A stretch of 64,000 bases of DNA from Haloferax sp. Atlit-12N. Lineage in GTDB: Archaea > Halobacteriota > Halobacteria > Halobacteriales > Haloferacaceae. The DNA lies in the NCBI RefSeq assembly GCF_003383095.1, contig NZ_PSYW01000003.1, forward strand, positions 248,001 to 312,000, in the 5' to 3' direction. The stretch's first letter is position 1. Each line of letters starts with the position of its first letter. The notes under the pieces were generated by a model, which saw only the letters and a list, made by a program, of their open reading frames with translations, searched no databases and was not told the origin of the DNA. Both the position numbers and the translations under genes were made by a program. Positions 33,739 through 42,760 of the stretch are shown piece after piece.

Positions 33739-34305
33739 TCACCCGAACAGTCCGAGCTCGCGAACGTCCTCGTCAACTGTCTCGAGCGCTGCTTCGGCGT
33801 CGGCAGTCCGCTTCGCCCCCGTAATCACGATTTTCCCGCTTCCGAACATGAGGACGACGACGCTCGGTTCGTCGAGACGGTAGACGAGTCCGGGGAACTG
33901 CTCGGGTTCGTACTCGACGGCTTCGAGACCGAGCCCGATGGCCAGCGCGTTCAGGTTGAGTGCCTCGCCGAGGTCGGCGCTCGAAACGATGTTCTGGACC
34001 GTAATATCCGCATCCTCGGGAACGGGCACGCCGAGTTCAGTGAACTCGTCGAACAGCGTTGCGATGGCCGTGCTCACGTCGTCGACGCTGTCCGCGCCGG
34101 TGCAGACGACTTTCCCCGACCGGAAGACGAGACACGCCGACTTCGGGTCTCGGGTTCGATAGACGAGTCCGGGGAAGTTCTCGGGGTCGTAGTCCGTCCC
34201 GTCCATATCGAGCGAGAGTCGTTCGAGGTCGAGTTCGACCGGAACTTCCGTCGAAGCGACGACGTTCTGAATCTCGATGGACCCGACGGCGTTCACGTGC
34301 GACAT
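33739..34305 (-). CDS. tbp: TATA-box binding protein
   Basis: General transcription factor of 188 residues made of two direct repeats of the saddle fold. Matching segments are NVVASTEVPVELDLERLSL and NIVSSADLGEALNLNALAI, then FPGLVYRTRDP/FPGLVYRLDEP and FRSGKVVCTGA/FGSGKIVITGA. Length is typical of archaeal TBP. Haloarchaea have several TBP genes, and those on accessory replicons may act with specific TFB proteins. It is transcribed toward the origin, with a TATA box (AGTTTAAGTC) at 34331-34340. Confidence 0.95.
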   Translation of the reverse strand: MSHVNAVGSIEIQNVVASTEVPVELDLERLSLDMDGTDYDPENFPGLVYRTRDPKSACLVFRSGKVVCTGADSVDDVSTAIATLFDEFTELGVPVPEDADITVQNIVSSADLGEALNLNALAIGLGLEAVEYEPEQFPGLVYRLDEPSVVVLMFGSGKIVITGAKRTADAEAALETVDEDVRELGLFG

Positions 34306-34330
34306 CTTGTGGATTCGTTGACACTCGCTC

Positions 34331-34340
34331 GACTTAAACT
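34331..34340 (-). promoter_or_regulatory. TATA box of tbp
   Basis: On the minus strand this reads AGTTTAAGTC, about 30 bases before the ATG at 34305. Confidence 0.5.
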
Positions 34341-34535
34341 ACCGGGGTCGTTCACACGTGTTAATCACCGGACAACTGGACAACTGGACGGCTAACCCAC
34401 CGCTGACCGGGCGGCCGGCGTACTGGCCGAGTTGAGACCGGCGGTCGGGCAACAGTCGGGACGGGCTCCACGTGGGATAACCAATGAATATCACCTCATC
34501 ATAATTCTTTTCAGCGTCTTCTTCGATTACTCGCC

Positions 34536-35201
34536 ATGGCGTTCACAGACACGATTCGCGACGAGGCCGACGAGTTCTGGTCGGCCATCCTCGACCATCC
34601 GATGGTCGTCCGACTCGGGGAGGGGAGCCTCGACGAGGAGCCGTTCCGCTACTGGGTACGGCAGGACTACGTCTACCTCGTCGAGTACAGCCGCCTCTTC
34701 GCGCTCGGGGCCGCGAAGGCCCCGACGCTCGACTCGATGGGAACGTTCGCGAGCCTCCTCGAATCGACCGTCAACGAGGAGATGGACCTTCACCGGAGCT
34801 ACGCCGCCGAGTTCGGCATCGACCCCGCCGAACTCGAAGCCACGACGCCGTCACCGACGACCCGGGCCTACACGGATTTCCTCGTTCGCACCGCGACGCT
34901 CGGCTCGTTCGGCGACATCGTCGCCGCCCTGCTCCCCTGTATGTGGGGGTTCAACGAGACTGGTCTCCGACTCGCCGATGCGGGAATCCCGGATCACGAC
35001 CAGTACGCCGCGTGGGTCGAGATGTACGCCGGCGACGAGTTCACCGAACTCACCGACTGGTGTAAGGCGCTCATGGACGACGTGGCCGCGAGCGCCACCG
35101 AGTCGGACCGCGAACGCTACCGCGACCTGTTCCGCACGTCGGCGCAGTACGAGTACCTGTTTTGGGACGCCGCCTGGCGGCGAGAGGAGTGGCCGCTATG
35201 A
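34536..35201 (+). CDS. tenA: TenA-family thiaminase II/aminopyrimidine aminohydrolase
   Basis: Enzyme of 221 residues that hydrolyses thiamine breakdown products to the hydroxymethyl-pyrimidine used for thiamine salvage. The key residues match Bacillus TenA positions: Asp44 (RQDYVYLVEYSR) and Cys135 (LLPCMWGF), with a Glu near residue 210 (YEYLFWDAAW). It overlaps the next gene by 4 bases. A promoter-like ATAATTC lies about 30 bases before the ATG. This is the Cys-type (TenA_C) member of the pair. Confidence 0.88.
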   Translation: MAFTDTIRDEADEFWSAILDHPMVVRLGEGSLDEEPFRYWVRQDYVYLVEYSRLFALGAAKAPTLDSMGTFASLLESTVNEEMDLHRSYAAEFGIDPAELEATTPSPTTRAYTDFLVRTATLGSFGDIVAALLPCMWGFNETGLRLADAGIPDHDQYAAWVEMYAGDEFTELTDWCKALMDDVAASATESDRERYRDLFRTSAQYEYLFWDAAWRREEWPL

Positions 35202-36046
35202 CCGACGCCGATCAGTCAGATTCGATTGGTTCGCCCGACTCGCCCGACGCGGACCCGGTGGCCCCCGAGACGTACGACGAGTTCGCCGCGTCGCGGTCGG
35301 ACCCGCGATTCACCGACTGGCTCCGTAAGCGCGCGGGCGACTCGTGGGACGACGCGACCGCTCACCGACTGACGCGAGAACTCGCCGCCGACGAACTCGC
35401 AGACGACGTGTTCAGGCAGTACCTCGTACAGGATTACGCCTTCGTGGAGACGCTCGTCGGCGTCTTCGGCCACGCTGTCGGCACCGCGCCGACTATGGAG
35501 TCGAAGTCGGAACTCGTCTCGTTCCTCAGCGTCCTGACCGACGACGAGGACGACTACTTCCTGCGGGCGTTCGACGCACTCGACGTTCCCGAGTCCGTCT
35601 ACTCGGACCCGAAGACGACGCCGACGACACGCGCCTTTATCGACCTCCTCGAACGCGCCGCGGGGCAGGGTGGGTACGCGGAGACGCTGGCGGTGCTCGT
35701 CCCTGCCGAGTGGGTCTACCTGTCGTGGGCGACCGCCGGTACTAACCCCGACGAATCGCCCTCGCGGTTCTACCTCTCCGAGTGGATTGACCTCCACGCA
35801 GTCGACGGCTTCGCGGCGTTCGTCGAGTGGCTCCGGACCGAACTCGACCGCGAGGGCGCGGCCGCTTCACCGCGCCGACAACGGCGGCTCGAACAGCTGT
35901 TCTGCCGCACGGTCGAACTGGAGGTCGCGTTCTTCGACGAGGCGTACGAACTGGCACCGTCCGGCGATTCGACCGCAACTGCAACCTCACCCGCGCCCTC
36001 ACACTCGACCGGCGGGTCTTCCCAACCGGGTGACGGTCGGTGGTGA
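35198..36046 (+). CDS. Cys-less TenA-family protein (TenA_E type)
   Basis: Protein of 282 residues, longer than TenA because of acidic N- and C-terminal tails. The fold motif YLVQDYAFVETLVGVFGHAVG aligns with TenA and keeps the Asp79 equivalent of Asp44. The catalytic Cys region reads VPAEWVYLSW with Ala170 and Glu171 instead. Glu-type TenA proteins are a known second class thought to act on formyl-aminopyrimidines. It is translationally coupled to the Cys-type tenA before it and to the symporter after it (GTGGTGA overlap). Confidence 0.8.
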   Translation: MTDADQSDSIGSPDSPDADPVAPETYDEFAASRSDPRFTDWLRKRAGDSWDDATAHRLTRELAADELADDVFRQYLVQDYAFVETLVGVFGHAVGTAPTMESKSELVSFLSVLTDDEDDYFLRAFDALDVPESVYSDPKTTPTTRAFIDLLERAAGQGGYAETLAVLVPAEWVYLSWATAGTNPDESPSRFYLSEWIDLHAVDGFAAFVEWLRTELDREGAAASPRRQRRLEQLFCRTVELEVAFFDEAYELAPSGDSTATATSPAPSHSTGGSSQPGDGRW

Positions 36047-37569
36047 GTTCGACCGTCGCGCTCGGGCTGACCGTCGCGACGCTCGTTGCGTTTACGGGCG
36101 TCGGCGTGTGGTTCTCCCGCGGTCGCGTCGGCTCTGTCGAGGACCTCATCAGCGCTCGTGGCTCTACGGGAAGTCGGCGAACGACGGCGACGCTCGTCGC
36201 GTCCGTCATGGGCGTCTGGGTGCTCTTTTCGGCCCCCGAAGCGGGTGCGAGCTTCGGTATTGCGGCCGTCGTCGGCTACGCGGTCGGCGAGGCCGTCCCG
36301 ATGCTCGTCTACGCCCGCCTCGGCCCGCGAATCCGGGAACTCATCCCCGAGGGCCACTCGTTGACCGAGTACGCCCACGCCCGCTACGGGACCGCGATGT
36401 ACGCTTTCGTCCTCCTCGTGAGCGCGCTCTACATGTTCATCTTCCTCGCCGCTGAACTGACTGGTATCGCCGGCGCGCTCGCGCTCGTCGCCGGCGTTCC
36501 GCAGTGGCAGACCGCGCTCCTCGTCGGCGGCTTCGTCCTGCTTTACACGAGTTACGGCGGCCTCCGTGCCAGCATCGCGACCGACGCAGTCCAGGCGGGC
36601 GTCGTCATCCCGCTCTTACTGCTCGCGTTCGTCGGCGCGCTCGTCGCGCTCGGCGGTCCCGCCGCCGCCATCGACGGCATCACGGCGACGAACCCCGCGC
36701 TCCTCGACCTCGGTGCGGTCGCCGGTCTGCAGTTTGGGCTCGCGCTCGCGTTCGCCATCCTCGGCGCGGAACTCATCAACCAGACGTGGTGGCAGCGCAT
36801 CTACGCGGCCGACTCGTCGGAGACTGTCGGGCGGAGCTTCCGGACCGCGGCGCTCGCCAACGGTGCCATCGTGTTCGTCACCGCCTTCTTCGGCGTCGTC
36901 GCGGTCGGCAACGCCGCCGTCGTCACCGACCCCGCGAGCGCGGGCTACAACGCCGACGCCGCCTTCTTCGTCCTCCTCGGGGAGGCGTTCCCCGAGTGGC
37001 TCGTCCTCGCGGCGGTCCTCCTCGCGCTCCTGCTCGTGATGAGTTCCATCGACACGCTGTTCAACGCGCTTTCGAGCCTCGTGACCGCGGACCTCGCCCG
37101 CCTGCTCGCGGACCCGAGCGACCGACGCCTCGCGCTCGGGTCGCGGGCGCTCACAATCGCCGTCGCGGTCGCCGCGATTTACGTCAGTCTCCGGGCCCAG
37201 AGCGTTCTCCGGTTGTTCTTCTTCGCCGACCTGCTCGGCGCGGCCGTCGCCTTCCCGCTCGTCTACGGACTGTACTCGACGCGAATCACTGGTCTCGGTG
37301 CGCTCGCGAGCAGTCTCACCGGGCTCGCCGTCGGCCTCGCGTTCTTCCCCGACCTCCGCGGCGTCATCACGTCGATTCCGGTCGTCGGCGGCCTGCTCCC
37401 CGCCGCCGACCCGCTGTATCTCACCTCCTTCGGCGGGGCGTTTGTGGTGTCGACGGCGGCGGCGCTCGTCGCCGCCAGACTCACGGACGCCGGGTTCGAC
37501 CTCGGTCGGCTCTCGCGGGAGATTCGGCGGTTCGACGACGGCCGAACCGACGCGCCGTCGTCCGACTGA
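36040..37569 (+). CDS. Sodium:solute symporter (SSS family), probable thiamine-precursor transporter
   Basis: Membrane protein of 509 residues with about thirteen spans. SSS signatures include GSRRTTATLVASVMGVWVLF, GHSLTEYAHARYGTAMYAF and the SSIDTLFNALSSLVTADLARLL stretch of the core repeat. It starts at a GTG overlapping the end of the upstream gene; a second GTG follows at once. Linkage to two TenA genes suggests uptake of thiamine, hydroxymethyl-pyrimidine or a degradation product. That substrate is inferred from context only. Confidence 0.85.
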   Translation: MVSSTVALGLTVATLVAFTGVGVWFSRGRVGSVEDLISARGSTGSRRTTATLVASVMGVWVLFSAPEAGASFGIAAVVGYAVGEAVPMLVYARLGPRIRELIPEGHSLTEYAHARYGTAMYAFVLLVSALYMFIFLAAELTGIAGALALVAGVPQWQTALLVGGFVLLYTSYGGLRASIATDAVQAGVVIPLLLLAFVGALVALGGPAAAIDGITATNPALLDLGAVAGLQFGLALAFAILGAELINQTWWQRIYAADSSETVGRSFRTAALANGAIVFVTAFFGVVAVGNAAVVTDPASAGYNADAAFFVLLGEAFPEWLVLAAVLLALLLVMSSIDTLFNALSSLVTADLARLLADPSDRRLALGSRALTIAVAVAAIYVSLRAQSVLRLFFFADLLGAAVAFPLVYGLYSTRITGLGALASSLTGLAVGLAFFPDLRGVITSIPVVGGLLPAADPLYLTSFGGAFVVSTAAALVAARLTDAGFDLGRLSREIRRFDDGRTDAPSSD

Positions 37570-37613
37570 GACGCCGTCGGCCGACTGACGCACCGTCGGC
37601 CGACTGGACGACT

Positions 37614-38009
37614 TCAGTACTCGCTGACCGTCGCGGTCCCCACCGAGATTCGGACGAGTTCGTTTTCGGGCCACGCGGATTCTTCGGCCCCGTACTTCCG
37701 GTTGATTCGCCGCGTGGCGTCTCGAACGGCCTCATCGTCGTCGGTGACGACGGTTGCCGTCCCGAGAATCGTCACCTTCCACTGTGCCTGTCCCTTCTCG
37801 TCTTTCTGGACGGAGAGCGCGACACGCGGATTCTCGCGGATGTTGGCGAGTTTCCGGCCCGTGGTGAGCACCTCGATTACCCCGCGGTCCTCCGCGTAGT
37901 GGAACCAGACCGGGGCGACGTGAGGGCGGTCGTCGACGCTGGTCGCGAGGTGCGCCATGAGCGGTTCGCTCGTCACGAGCGACGCGGCGCGTTCGGAGAG
38001 GCCAGTCAT
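37614..38009 (-). CDS. Pyridoxamine 5'-phosphate oxidase-like flavin protein
   Basis: Protein of 131 residues with the split-barrel FMN-binding fold. Motifs are LMAHLATSVDDRPHVAPVWFHY, VLTTGRKLANIRENPRVALSV and the C-terminal RISVGTATVSEY. F420- or FMN-dependent reductases and haem-degrading relatives share this architecture, so the reaction is open. The ATG at 38009 starts the conserved domain; an upstream in-frame start would cross the lone ORB element at 38057. Confidence 0.82.
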   Translation of the reverse strand: MTGLSERAASLVTSEPLMAHLATSVDDRPHVAPVWFHYAEDRGVIEVLTTGRKLANIRENPRVALSVQKDEKGQAQWKVTILGTATVVTDDDEAVRDATRRINRKYGAEESAWPENELVRISVGTATVSEY

Positions 38010-38056
38010 AGTCGGATATCGGTCTCTCAGCGTAATACGATTGCCTCTATCGGTAT

Positions 38057-38069
38057 TTACAAACGCGAG
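38057..38069 (-). repeat. Isolated Orc1-binding element 5 kb from the origin
   Basis: TTACAAACGCGAG, a perfect copy of the inverted origin core, is followed by GGTAGTCCCCG. It lies 48 bases upstream of the flavin-protein ATG. It is the only perfect copy noticed outside the origin in this window. Confidence 0.8.
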
Positions 38070-38294
38070 GGTAGTCCCCGAGACGGTGGACACGGGGTTC
38101 TGACGAGCTCCGTCTCACCCTGTCCCGCGCCGTGAACACTCACACACCTTCGATTTAATGTCATCAAAATGTTTTGTTTAGATATTCCTAACGCCAGCCG
38201 GAACGTAGTTGTCATCCGTCCGAATCGCCCCGAATAACCCTCATAACGGGTGCATAACAAAGGGGTCGGACGCGACAGTTCAGGCACCCTACTC

Positions 38295-39314
38295 ATGAGT
38301 ATCGAGGTTCGGCGGGCGACTGGAGACGACGTCCACAGTTGGGACGCGTTCGTCGAACAGTCACCGCACGGCAACGCGTTCCATCAGTACGACGCGCTGG
38401 AGATTCAGGCGGCGCACGCCGGCGCGGAGTTGGTTCCGCTCGTCGGACGAAAAGGCGAGGAAGTCGTCGGCTTGTTCCCGCTGTTCCGCATCGACAAAGG
38501 GCCGATAGCGACGGTGTTCTCGCCGCCGCCGGAGCTTCGCGTCGCGTACCTCGGTCCGGTCCTCTTGAACATGGACCACATGAAACAGCGAAAGCGCGAG
38601 GGCCGACACCACGAGTTCATCGACGCCTGCCTCGAATGGGTCCGCGACGAGATTCGACCGCGCTACACCCACATCCGCCTCGACGGTCGGTACGACGACC
38701 TCAGAGCCTTCTCGTGGAACGACTACACGATAACCCCGCAGTACACCTACCACGTCGACCTCTCGCCGGGGGTCGACGACGTACTCATGAGCTTCAGTAG
38801 CGACGCCCGGTCGAACATCCGGAACGCGCCCGACGACGCGTACTCCATCGAGGAGGGCGGTCCCGAAGCAATCGAGCAAATCGTCGAACAGGTCGCCTCG
38901 CGCTACGAATCACAGGGCATCTCGTACCGTTCGACCCCGGCGTTCGTCACGGACCTCTACACCACCCTCCCCGAGGGGCAGATTCGACCCTACGTCCTTC
39001 GGACCGACGGCGAGTTCGTCGGCGGCATCCTCGTCGTCGACTACAAGGAGACGGTGTCGCGGTGGCAGGGCGGCGTGCGGACCGACGTGGAGACAGACCT
39101 CGCCGTCAACGACCTGCTCGACTGGCACATCATGTGTGACGCGATGGACCGTGGGCGGACGACCTACGACCTCGTCGGCGCGAACAACCGCCGCATCAAC
39201 CGATACAAGGCGAAGTTCAACCCCGAACTCCATCCCTTCTACAGCCTCGAACGGAACGCGGCGGGGATGAAGACGCTCGCACACCTCTACAAGACGATTC
39301 GTGAGGGCGTGTAA
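38295..39314 (+). CDS. FemAB/GNAT-like acyltransferase
   Basis: Protein of 339 residues with the double-GNAT FemAB or BioF2-like fold. Recognisable segments are GNAFHQYDALEIQAAHAGAEL, PPPELRVAYLGPVLL and GGILVVDYKETVSRWQGG, ending in YDLVGANNRRINRYKAKFNPEL, which resembles the family end. In bacteria these transfer aminoacyl or acyl groups to cell-wall or exported substrates; haloarchaeal members may act in surface glycan or lipid modification. The start at 38295 matches the conserved N-terminus. It is monocistronic. Confidence 0.78.
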   Translation: MSIEVRRATGDDVHSWDAFVEQSPHGNAFHQYDALEIQAAHAGAELVPLVGRKGEEVVGLFPLFRIDKGPIATVFSPPPELRVAYLGPVLLNMDHMKQRKREGRHHEFIDACLEWVRDEIRPRYTHIRLDGRYDDLRAFSWNDYTITPQYTYHVDLSPGVDDVLMSFSSDARSNIRNAPDDAYSIEEGGPEAIEQIVEQVASRYESQGISYRSTPAFVTDLYTTLPEGQIRPYVLRTDGEFVGGILVVDYKETVSRWQGGVRTDVETDLAVNDLLDWHIMCDAMDRGRTTYDLVGANNRRINRYKAKFNPELHPFYSLERNAAGMKTLAHLYKTIREGV

Positions 39315-39414
39315 CGGAGTACGGTTCGCCCCGGATTCCCTCCGGATATTGACTCAAGAAGTCCCAGATGTTCCACTAGTTACCCAACTCGGCGGTCACA
39401 CGGAACACCCGCGT

Positions 39415-39555
39415 TTACTCGTGTTCGAGTGCGTCGTACACGTCCCGGTGGTCGTCGCGGTCGGCCTTCGCGACGCGGAGAACGAGTTCTCGACGGATGT
39501 CTTCCATCACCCTGTCGAGTTCGGATTCATTGTTCGCGCCGTCTTTCGTTGCCAT
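39415..39555 (-). CDS. Small helical acidic/basic protein, unknown
   Basis: Predicted protein of 46 residues, MATKDGANNESELDRV to DVYDALEHE, with a strongly amphipathic helix through the middle (VMEDIRRELVLRVAKADRDDH). A TATA-like AATAACT lies about 27 bases before the ATG, consistent with a leaderless transcript. Such short charged proteins are common in haloarchaea but most are uncharacterised. No function can be assigned. Confidence 0.5.
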   Translation of the reverse strand: MATKDGANNESELDRVMEDIRRELVLRVAKADRDDHRDVYDALEHE

Positions 39556-39579
39556 ACGTCTACTGTGTCCTCGGTAGAG

Positions 39580-39717
39580 TTATTCGTTCGGGCCTGATGC
39601 GTCGTCGGCCAACTGGTCGAGTCCGTGCCGAACGAGTCCGTTTCGCCACTGCTCGATCACAAAATCGACGGCTGAAGGCGACTCGTACACGGTGTCGATG
39701 GCCCCGATGGGCGACTC
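39580..39717 (-). pseudogene. Possible remnant of a small coding sequence
   Basis: An open frame reads HRENTAFNESPIG and ends GLDQLADDASGPNE before a stop at 39580. It has halophile-like composition but no ATG or GTG at its 5' end after the preceding in-frame stop, except one internal GTG. It may be the tail of a degraded gene. Low confidence. Confidence 0.25.
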
Positions 39718-39771
39718 ATTGAACGCTGTGTTCTCCCGGTGGCCGCATCACCGTTTCCTTCGACGCTGAAG

Positions 39772-40782
39772 TTAGAGCCCCGCGTAGGGGTCGGGCTTCG
39801 CCTCGGTCAGGCGGTCGACCTGCTCGTCCGTGAGGTCGATAGTCGCGGCTTCGAGGTTCTCGGTCAGTTGTTCGACCGTGCGCGCGCCGACGATGGGGGC
39901 CGTGACGCCGTCGCGGTGCATGAGCCACGCGAGCGCCGTCTGGGCGGGCGTCGCGTCGACTTCCTCGGCGACCGCGTCGAGTTCGTCGTGCACGTCGAAG
40001 TTCTCCTCGGTCAGATACGACTCCTCGAACCGGCTGGACTCCGCGGCGCGGGACTCGCCGGTGAGACCGTCCTCGCGGGTGTATTTCCCGGTGAGGAAGC
40101 CCTGTCCGAGCGGGCTCCACGGGCAGACCGCGATGCCGTACGAGCGGGTCATCTCGAGGTAGTCTCCCTCGATTTCGCGGTCGACGAGGTTGTACCGCGG
40201 TTGGGCGACGGTGAACGGCTCCCAGCCCTCGGCGCGGGCGATTTCGTTCGCCTTCGCCACCTTCCACGCGTTCGGTCGGAGCGTCGACGCGCCGAGGTAG
40301 TGGACTTTCCCGTCTTCGACGAGGCCGTTGAGCGTCTTCATCATCTCGCGCGTGGGCGTCTCGTCGTCCCAGCGATGGATGTAGAGCACGTCCACGTAGT
40401 CGGTGTCGAGGCGGTCGAGCAGGGCGTCGATGCGGTGCCGGATGTTCTTCCGGTTCGTCCCGCGGCTGTTCGGGTCGCCGTCGCGAATCTGCCAGTAAAT
40501 TTTGGACGCGATGGTGAACCGCTCTCGGTCTCGGTCTTCGAGCCAGTCGCCGATCCAGCGCTCGCTCGCGCCGCCGCCGTAGATGTCAGCGGTGTCGATG
40601 AAGCGCCCGCCGGCCGCTTCGTAGGCGTCGAGCAGTTCGTGCGCGCGCTCCTCGTCGATTTCGACGTTGCCCTGTTCGGTCTCCTTGCCGAACCGCCACG
40701 TCCCGAACTGGAGTTCGCTCGTCTGGAGGCCCGTCTCGCCGAACGGAACGAAGTCCAGGTCGATGTCATCGGGTGTCGTCAT
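39772..40782 (-). CDS. Aldo/keto reductase
   Basis: NADPH-dependent oxidoreductase of 336 residues with the AKR barrel. The catalytic tetrad is visible as Asp and Tyr in DTADIYGGG, Lys in RFTIASKIYW and His in DVLYIHRWD. The NADP-binding end VGARTVEQLTENLEA is present. Physiological substrate is unknown; general aldehyde or sugar reduction is likely. It is a single gene on the minus strand. Confidence 0.88.
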   Translation of the reverse strand: MTTPDDIDLDFVPFGETGLQTSELQFGTWRFGKETEQGNVEIDEERAHELLDAYEAAGGRFIDTADIYGGGASERWIGDWLEDRDRERFTIASKIYWQIRDGDPNSRGTNRKNIRHRIDALLDRLDTDYVDVLYIHRWDDETPTREMMKTLNGLVEDGKVHYLGASTLRPNAWKVAKANEIARAEGWEPFTVAQPRYNLVDREIEGDYLEMTRSYGIAVCPWSPLGQGFLTGKYTREDGLTGESRAAESSRFEESYLTEENFDVHDELDAVAEEVDATPAQTALAWLMHRDGVTAPIVGARTVEQLTENLEAATIDLTDEQVDRLTEAKPDPYAGL

Positions 40783-40863
40783 GCCCGCGGGGATACGCCG
40801 AATCGACGCAAAAGCGTTGGGTAGCCGGAAGGCGATTGGGGTGAGTCGCTCCGCGTTCCGCCG

Positions 40864-41601
40864 TCAGGCGTTCGCGCGAATCAGCGATTCCAGTTCGTCG
40901 CGCATCTCGCTCGCGTCGGTGGTCCGAACCGTCGTCTGGACCGTCCGCTCGTCCAGGTCGCTAAGCTCGCTCAGTACGCCACCGCGACGGTCGACTTCGA
41001 TGTGCAGTTCGAGCGCGTCTTCGCCCGGTCGCGGCACGACTTCGAGTTCGTCTAACTCGCCGGCGAACGGCCCCGACGTGGGTCGGAACTCGAACTCCTG
41101 TACGAAGCGCCGAGTCGAGGTGAACACGCCGTGGGGGTCGGCCTCGCACTCGGCGGTGTGGAGCGAGAAGCCGAGGTCGTCGAGCGCGTCGAAGACGGCT
41201 TGTAGCCGCGGCGTCGGCTGGACGCTCAGGTAGTCTTTGTCTTCGGGGTCGACGGCCAACTCGATGTCGAGTTCGGTTTCGACCCACACGTCGACGTTGC
41301 CGAGCGTGACGGGCGTCCCGTGAGGGATGTCGAGCGACACGTCCCGTGTCTCCCGTTCGTCCGGTTGAATGGTGAGGCTCTCCGCGAGGGTGTACTGTGC
41401 GATGTCGACCTCTCGGTAGCCATCTTCGGTCCGGTAGCGGGTCTCCAGTTCGAACCGAATCTTCCCGATTTCCTGTTCTGTCGAACCGCCTTCGATGCGC
41501 ACTTCTGCATCGACCGTCTCGCCGGCGCGGACGGTGTCGGAGGGGAGGACGGTATCGACGGTTGCGTTGCCGATTCCGATTCGTGCGAGGACCTTCTTCA
41601 T
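40864..41601 (-). CDS. Spo0M-family (sporulation-control-like) protein
   Basis: Protein of 245 residues with an arrestin-like N-terminal half. Signatures are MKKVLARIGIGNATVDTVLPSDTVRAGETVDAEV (residues 1-34) and GGSTEQEIGKIRFELETRY, followed by PHGTPVTLGNVDVWVETELDI. In Bacillus, Spo0M affects sporulation and cell division; haloarchaea keep it with unknown role. Length is typical. It is monocistronic and follows an AT-rich spacer. Confidence 0.88.
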   Translation of the reverse strand: MKKVLARIGIGNATVDTVLPSDTVRAGETVDAEVRIEGGSTEQEIGKIRFELETRYRTEDGYREVDIAQYTLAESLTIQPDERETRDVSLDIPHGTPVTLGNVDVWVETELDIELAVDPEDKDYLSVQPTPRLQAVFDALDDLGFSLHTAECEADPHGVFTSTRRFVQEFEFRPTSGPFAGELDELEVVPRPGEDALELHIEVDRRGGVLSELSDLDERTVQTTVRTTDASEMRDELESLIRANA

Positions 41602-41893
41602 GATGCACGCCGCACGTCTCGCTCGCGGTGTAAGTATCTCGTGGCCCGCTCACCCCCGAGCGGCAGTCGGTTTTCCGGCGACAGAATCGCTGCCACACGC
41701 ACCGACCCTCCAGATAGTGATTTATCGGCCTGTCCAGAAATAACAAAAATCGGATTATTATATTGGAAATGAAATTCGAAATCGCACAACTACCTCTGAA
41801 ACGGGGCTCTCAGCGGTTTCTGATAGTGTTTGGATATAACAAATAAATATCTATTTACGACATAACATTGTCTAGTAGCCGAGGTGTTCAGAA
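41602..41893. other. AT-rich divergent spacer
   Basis: No gene is supported. The second half (41730-41870) is AT-rich, with TAACAAATAAATATC near 41838, and probably holds the promoter of the secreted protein gene. Confidence 0.4.
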
Positions 41894-42457
41894 GTGACAA
41901 CGAAACCACGAACTCGACGAGCCGTCCTTCGGAGCGCGGCAGGACTTGTGAGTCTCGTCGCGTTCTCCGGCGTGGGTAACGCGAGTTCGACCGCGAAAAG
42001 CCAGTTCGACGACGAAGACGGCAACGGCATCCCTGACGAGGGGGAGGTCGTTACCGGCGCGTACAAGTCGGTCTTGGCGTACGAGGGCGAGTACGGTTCG
42101 GGAGCGTATCCGCAGGAAGACTGGTACTGGGACCTCGGCGACGGTCGGGTTTACGGTACGGTCTCCAGCATCGACGAACTCGACCAGGACCGCCTCACCG
42201 TCTGTGATTACAAGGTTCAGTACCGGGGGACGTACGCGAACGACCCGTTCTTAGACACCGGCTGGGTCAGAAACCAGATTAATTGTCGCGGCTACGACGA
42301 CAACGGGAACTACAACTACAACATCGTCCACGAGACGGACCCGCGGTACACGGGCGACCGACCACCCGCGTTTGGCGGCGACTGGGAGTACCAGACGTAT
42401 GTCGTCGCTGGCGTCGGTAACCAGGTCACTCGGCCATCATCGCCCCCGGGGCAGTAA
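41894..42457 (+). CDS. Tat-exported protein of unknown function
   Basis: Protein of 187 residues starting at a GTG. The N-terminus has a twin-arginine signal (TRRAVLRSAAGLVSLVAFSG) with a probable cleavage after GNAS. The mature part begins with DDEDGNGIPDEGEVV, a Thrombospondin-type-3-like calcium-binding stretch. It contains two cysteines (CDY and CRGYDD) and many Tyr and Trp residues. No enzyme motif is seen. Likely a secreted or cell-wall protein. Confidence 0.7.
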   Translation: MTTKPRTRRAVLRSAAGLVSLVAFSGVGNASSTAKSQFDDEDGNGIPDEGEVVTGAYKSVLAYEGEYGSGAYPQEDWYWDLGDGRVYGTVSSIDELDQDRLTVCDYKVQYRGTYANDPFLDTGWVRNQINCRGYDDNGNYNYNIVHETDPRYTGDRPPAFGGDWEYQTYVVAGVGNQVTRPSSPPGQ

Positions 42458-42544
42458 CCCAATCGGCATCGCGGTGAGGCCGTCTTACTCCGGTTTTTCA
42501 CCAACGCCCCGCACTCGCGCGCCTCCAGTCCAGCGTGACAGCCC

Positions 42545-42760
42545 TCACGTCACGTACACGTCGCCTTCGACTTCGTAGAGATACCCCTTGTTCAGGAGTT
42601 CGTCGACGGCTTCGGGGTCTTCGCCCGCCGAGCGCACCCGGCGGCGCGCGTCGGTCACGGGCATCCCGGCGTCGCGGTCGGAAACGAGGGGCCGAAGATG
42701 CTCGAACGCTCGCGTCGCGCGAGGAGAAAGCGGTGTGTGTCCACCCTGTTTCGATGTCAT
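42545..42760 (-). CDS. Small winged-helix-like protein
   Basis: Protein of 71 residues. The pattern TRAFEHLRPLV, then DARRRVRSAGEDPEAVDELLNKGYLYEVEGDVYVT looks like a winged-helix domain with the final beta hairpin. It lies downstream of the molybdate-type permease on the same strand, 130 bases away, so it may or may not share its transcript. No family name is recalled. Confidence 0.6.
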   Translation of the reverse strand: MTSKQGGHTPLSPRATRAFEHLRPLVSDRDAGMPVTDARRRVRSAGEDPEAVDELLNKGYLYEVEGDVYVT

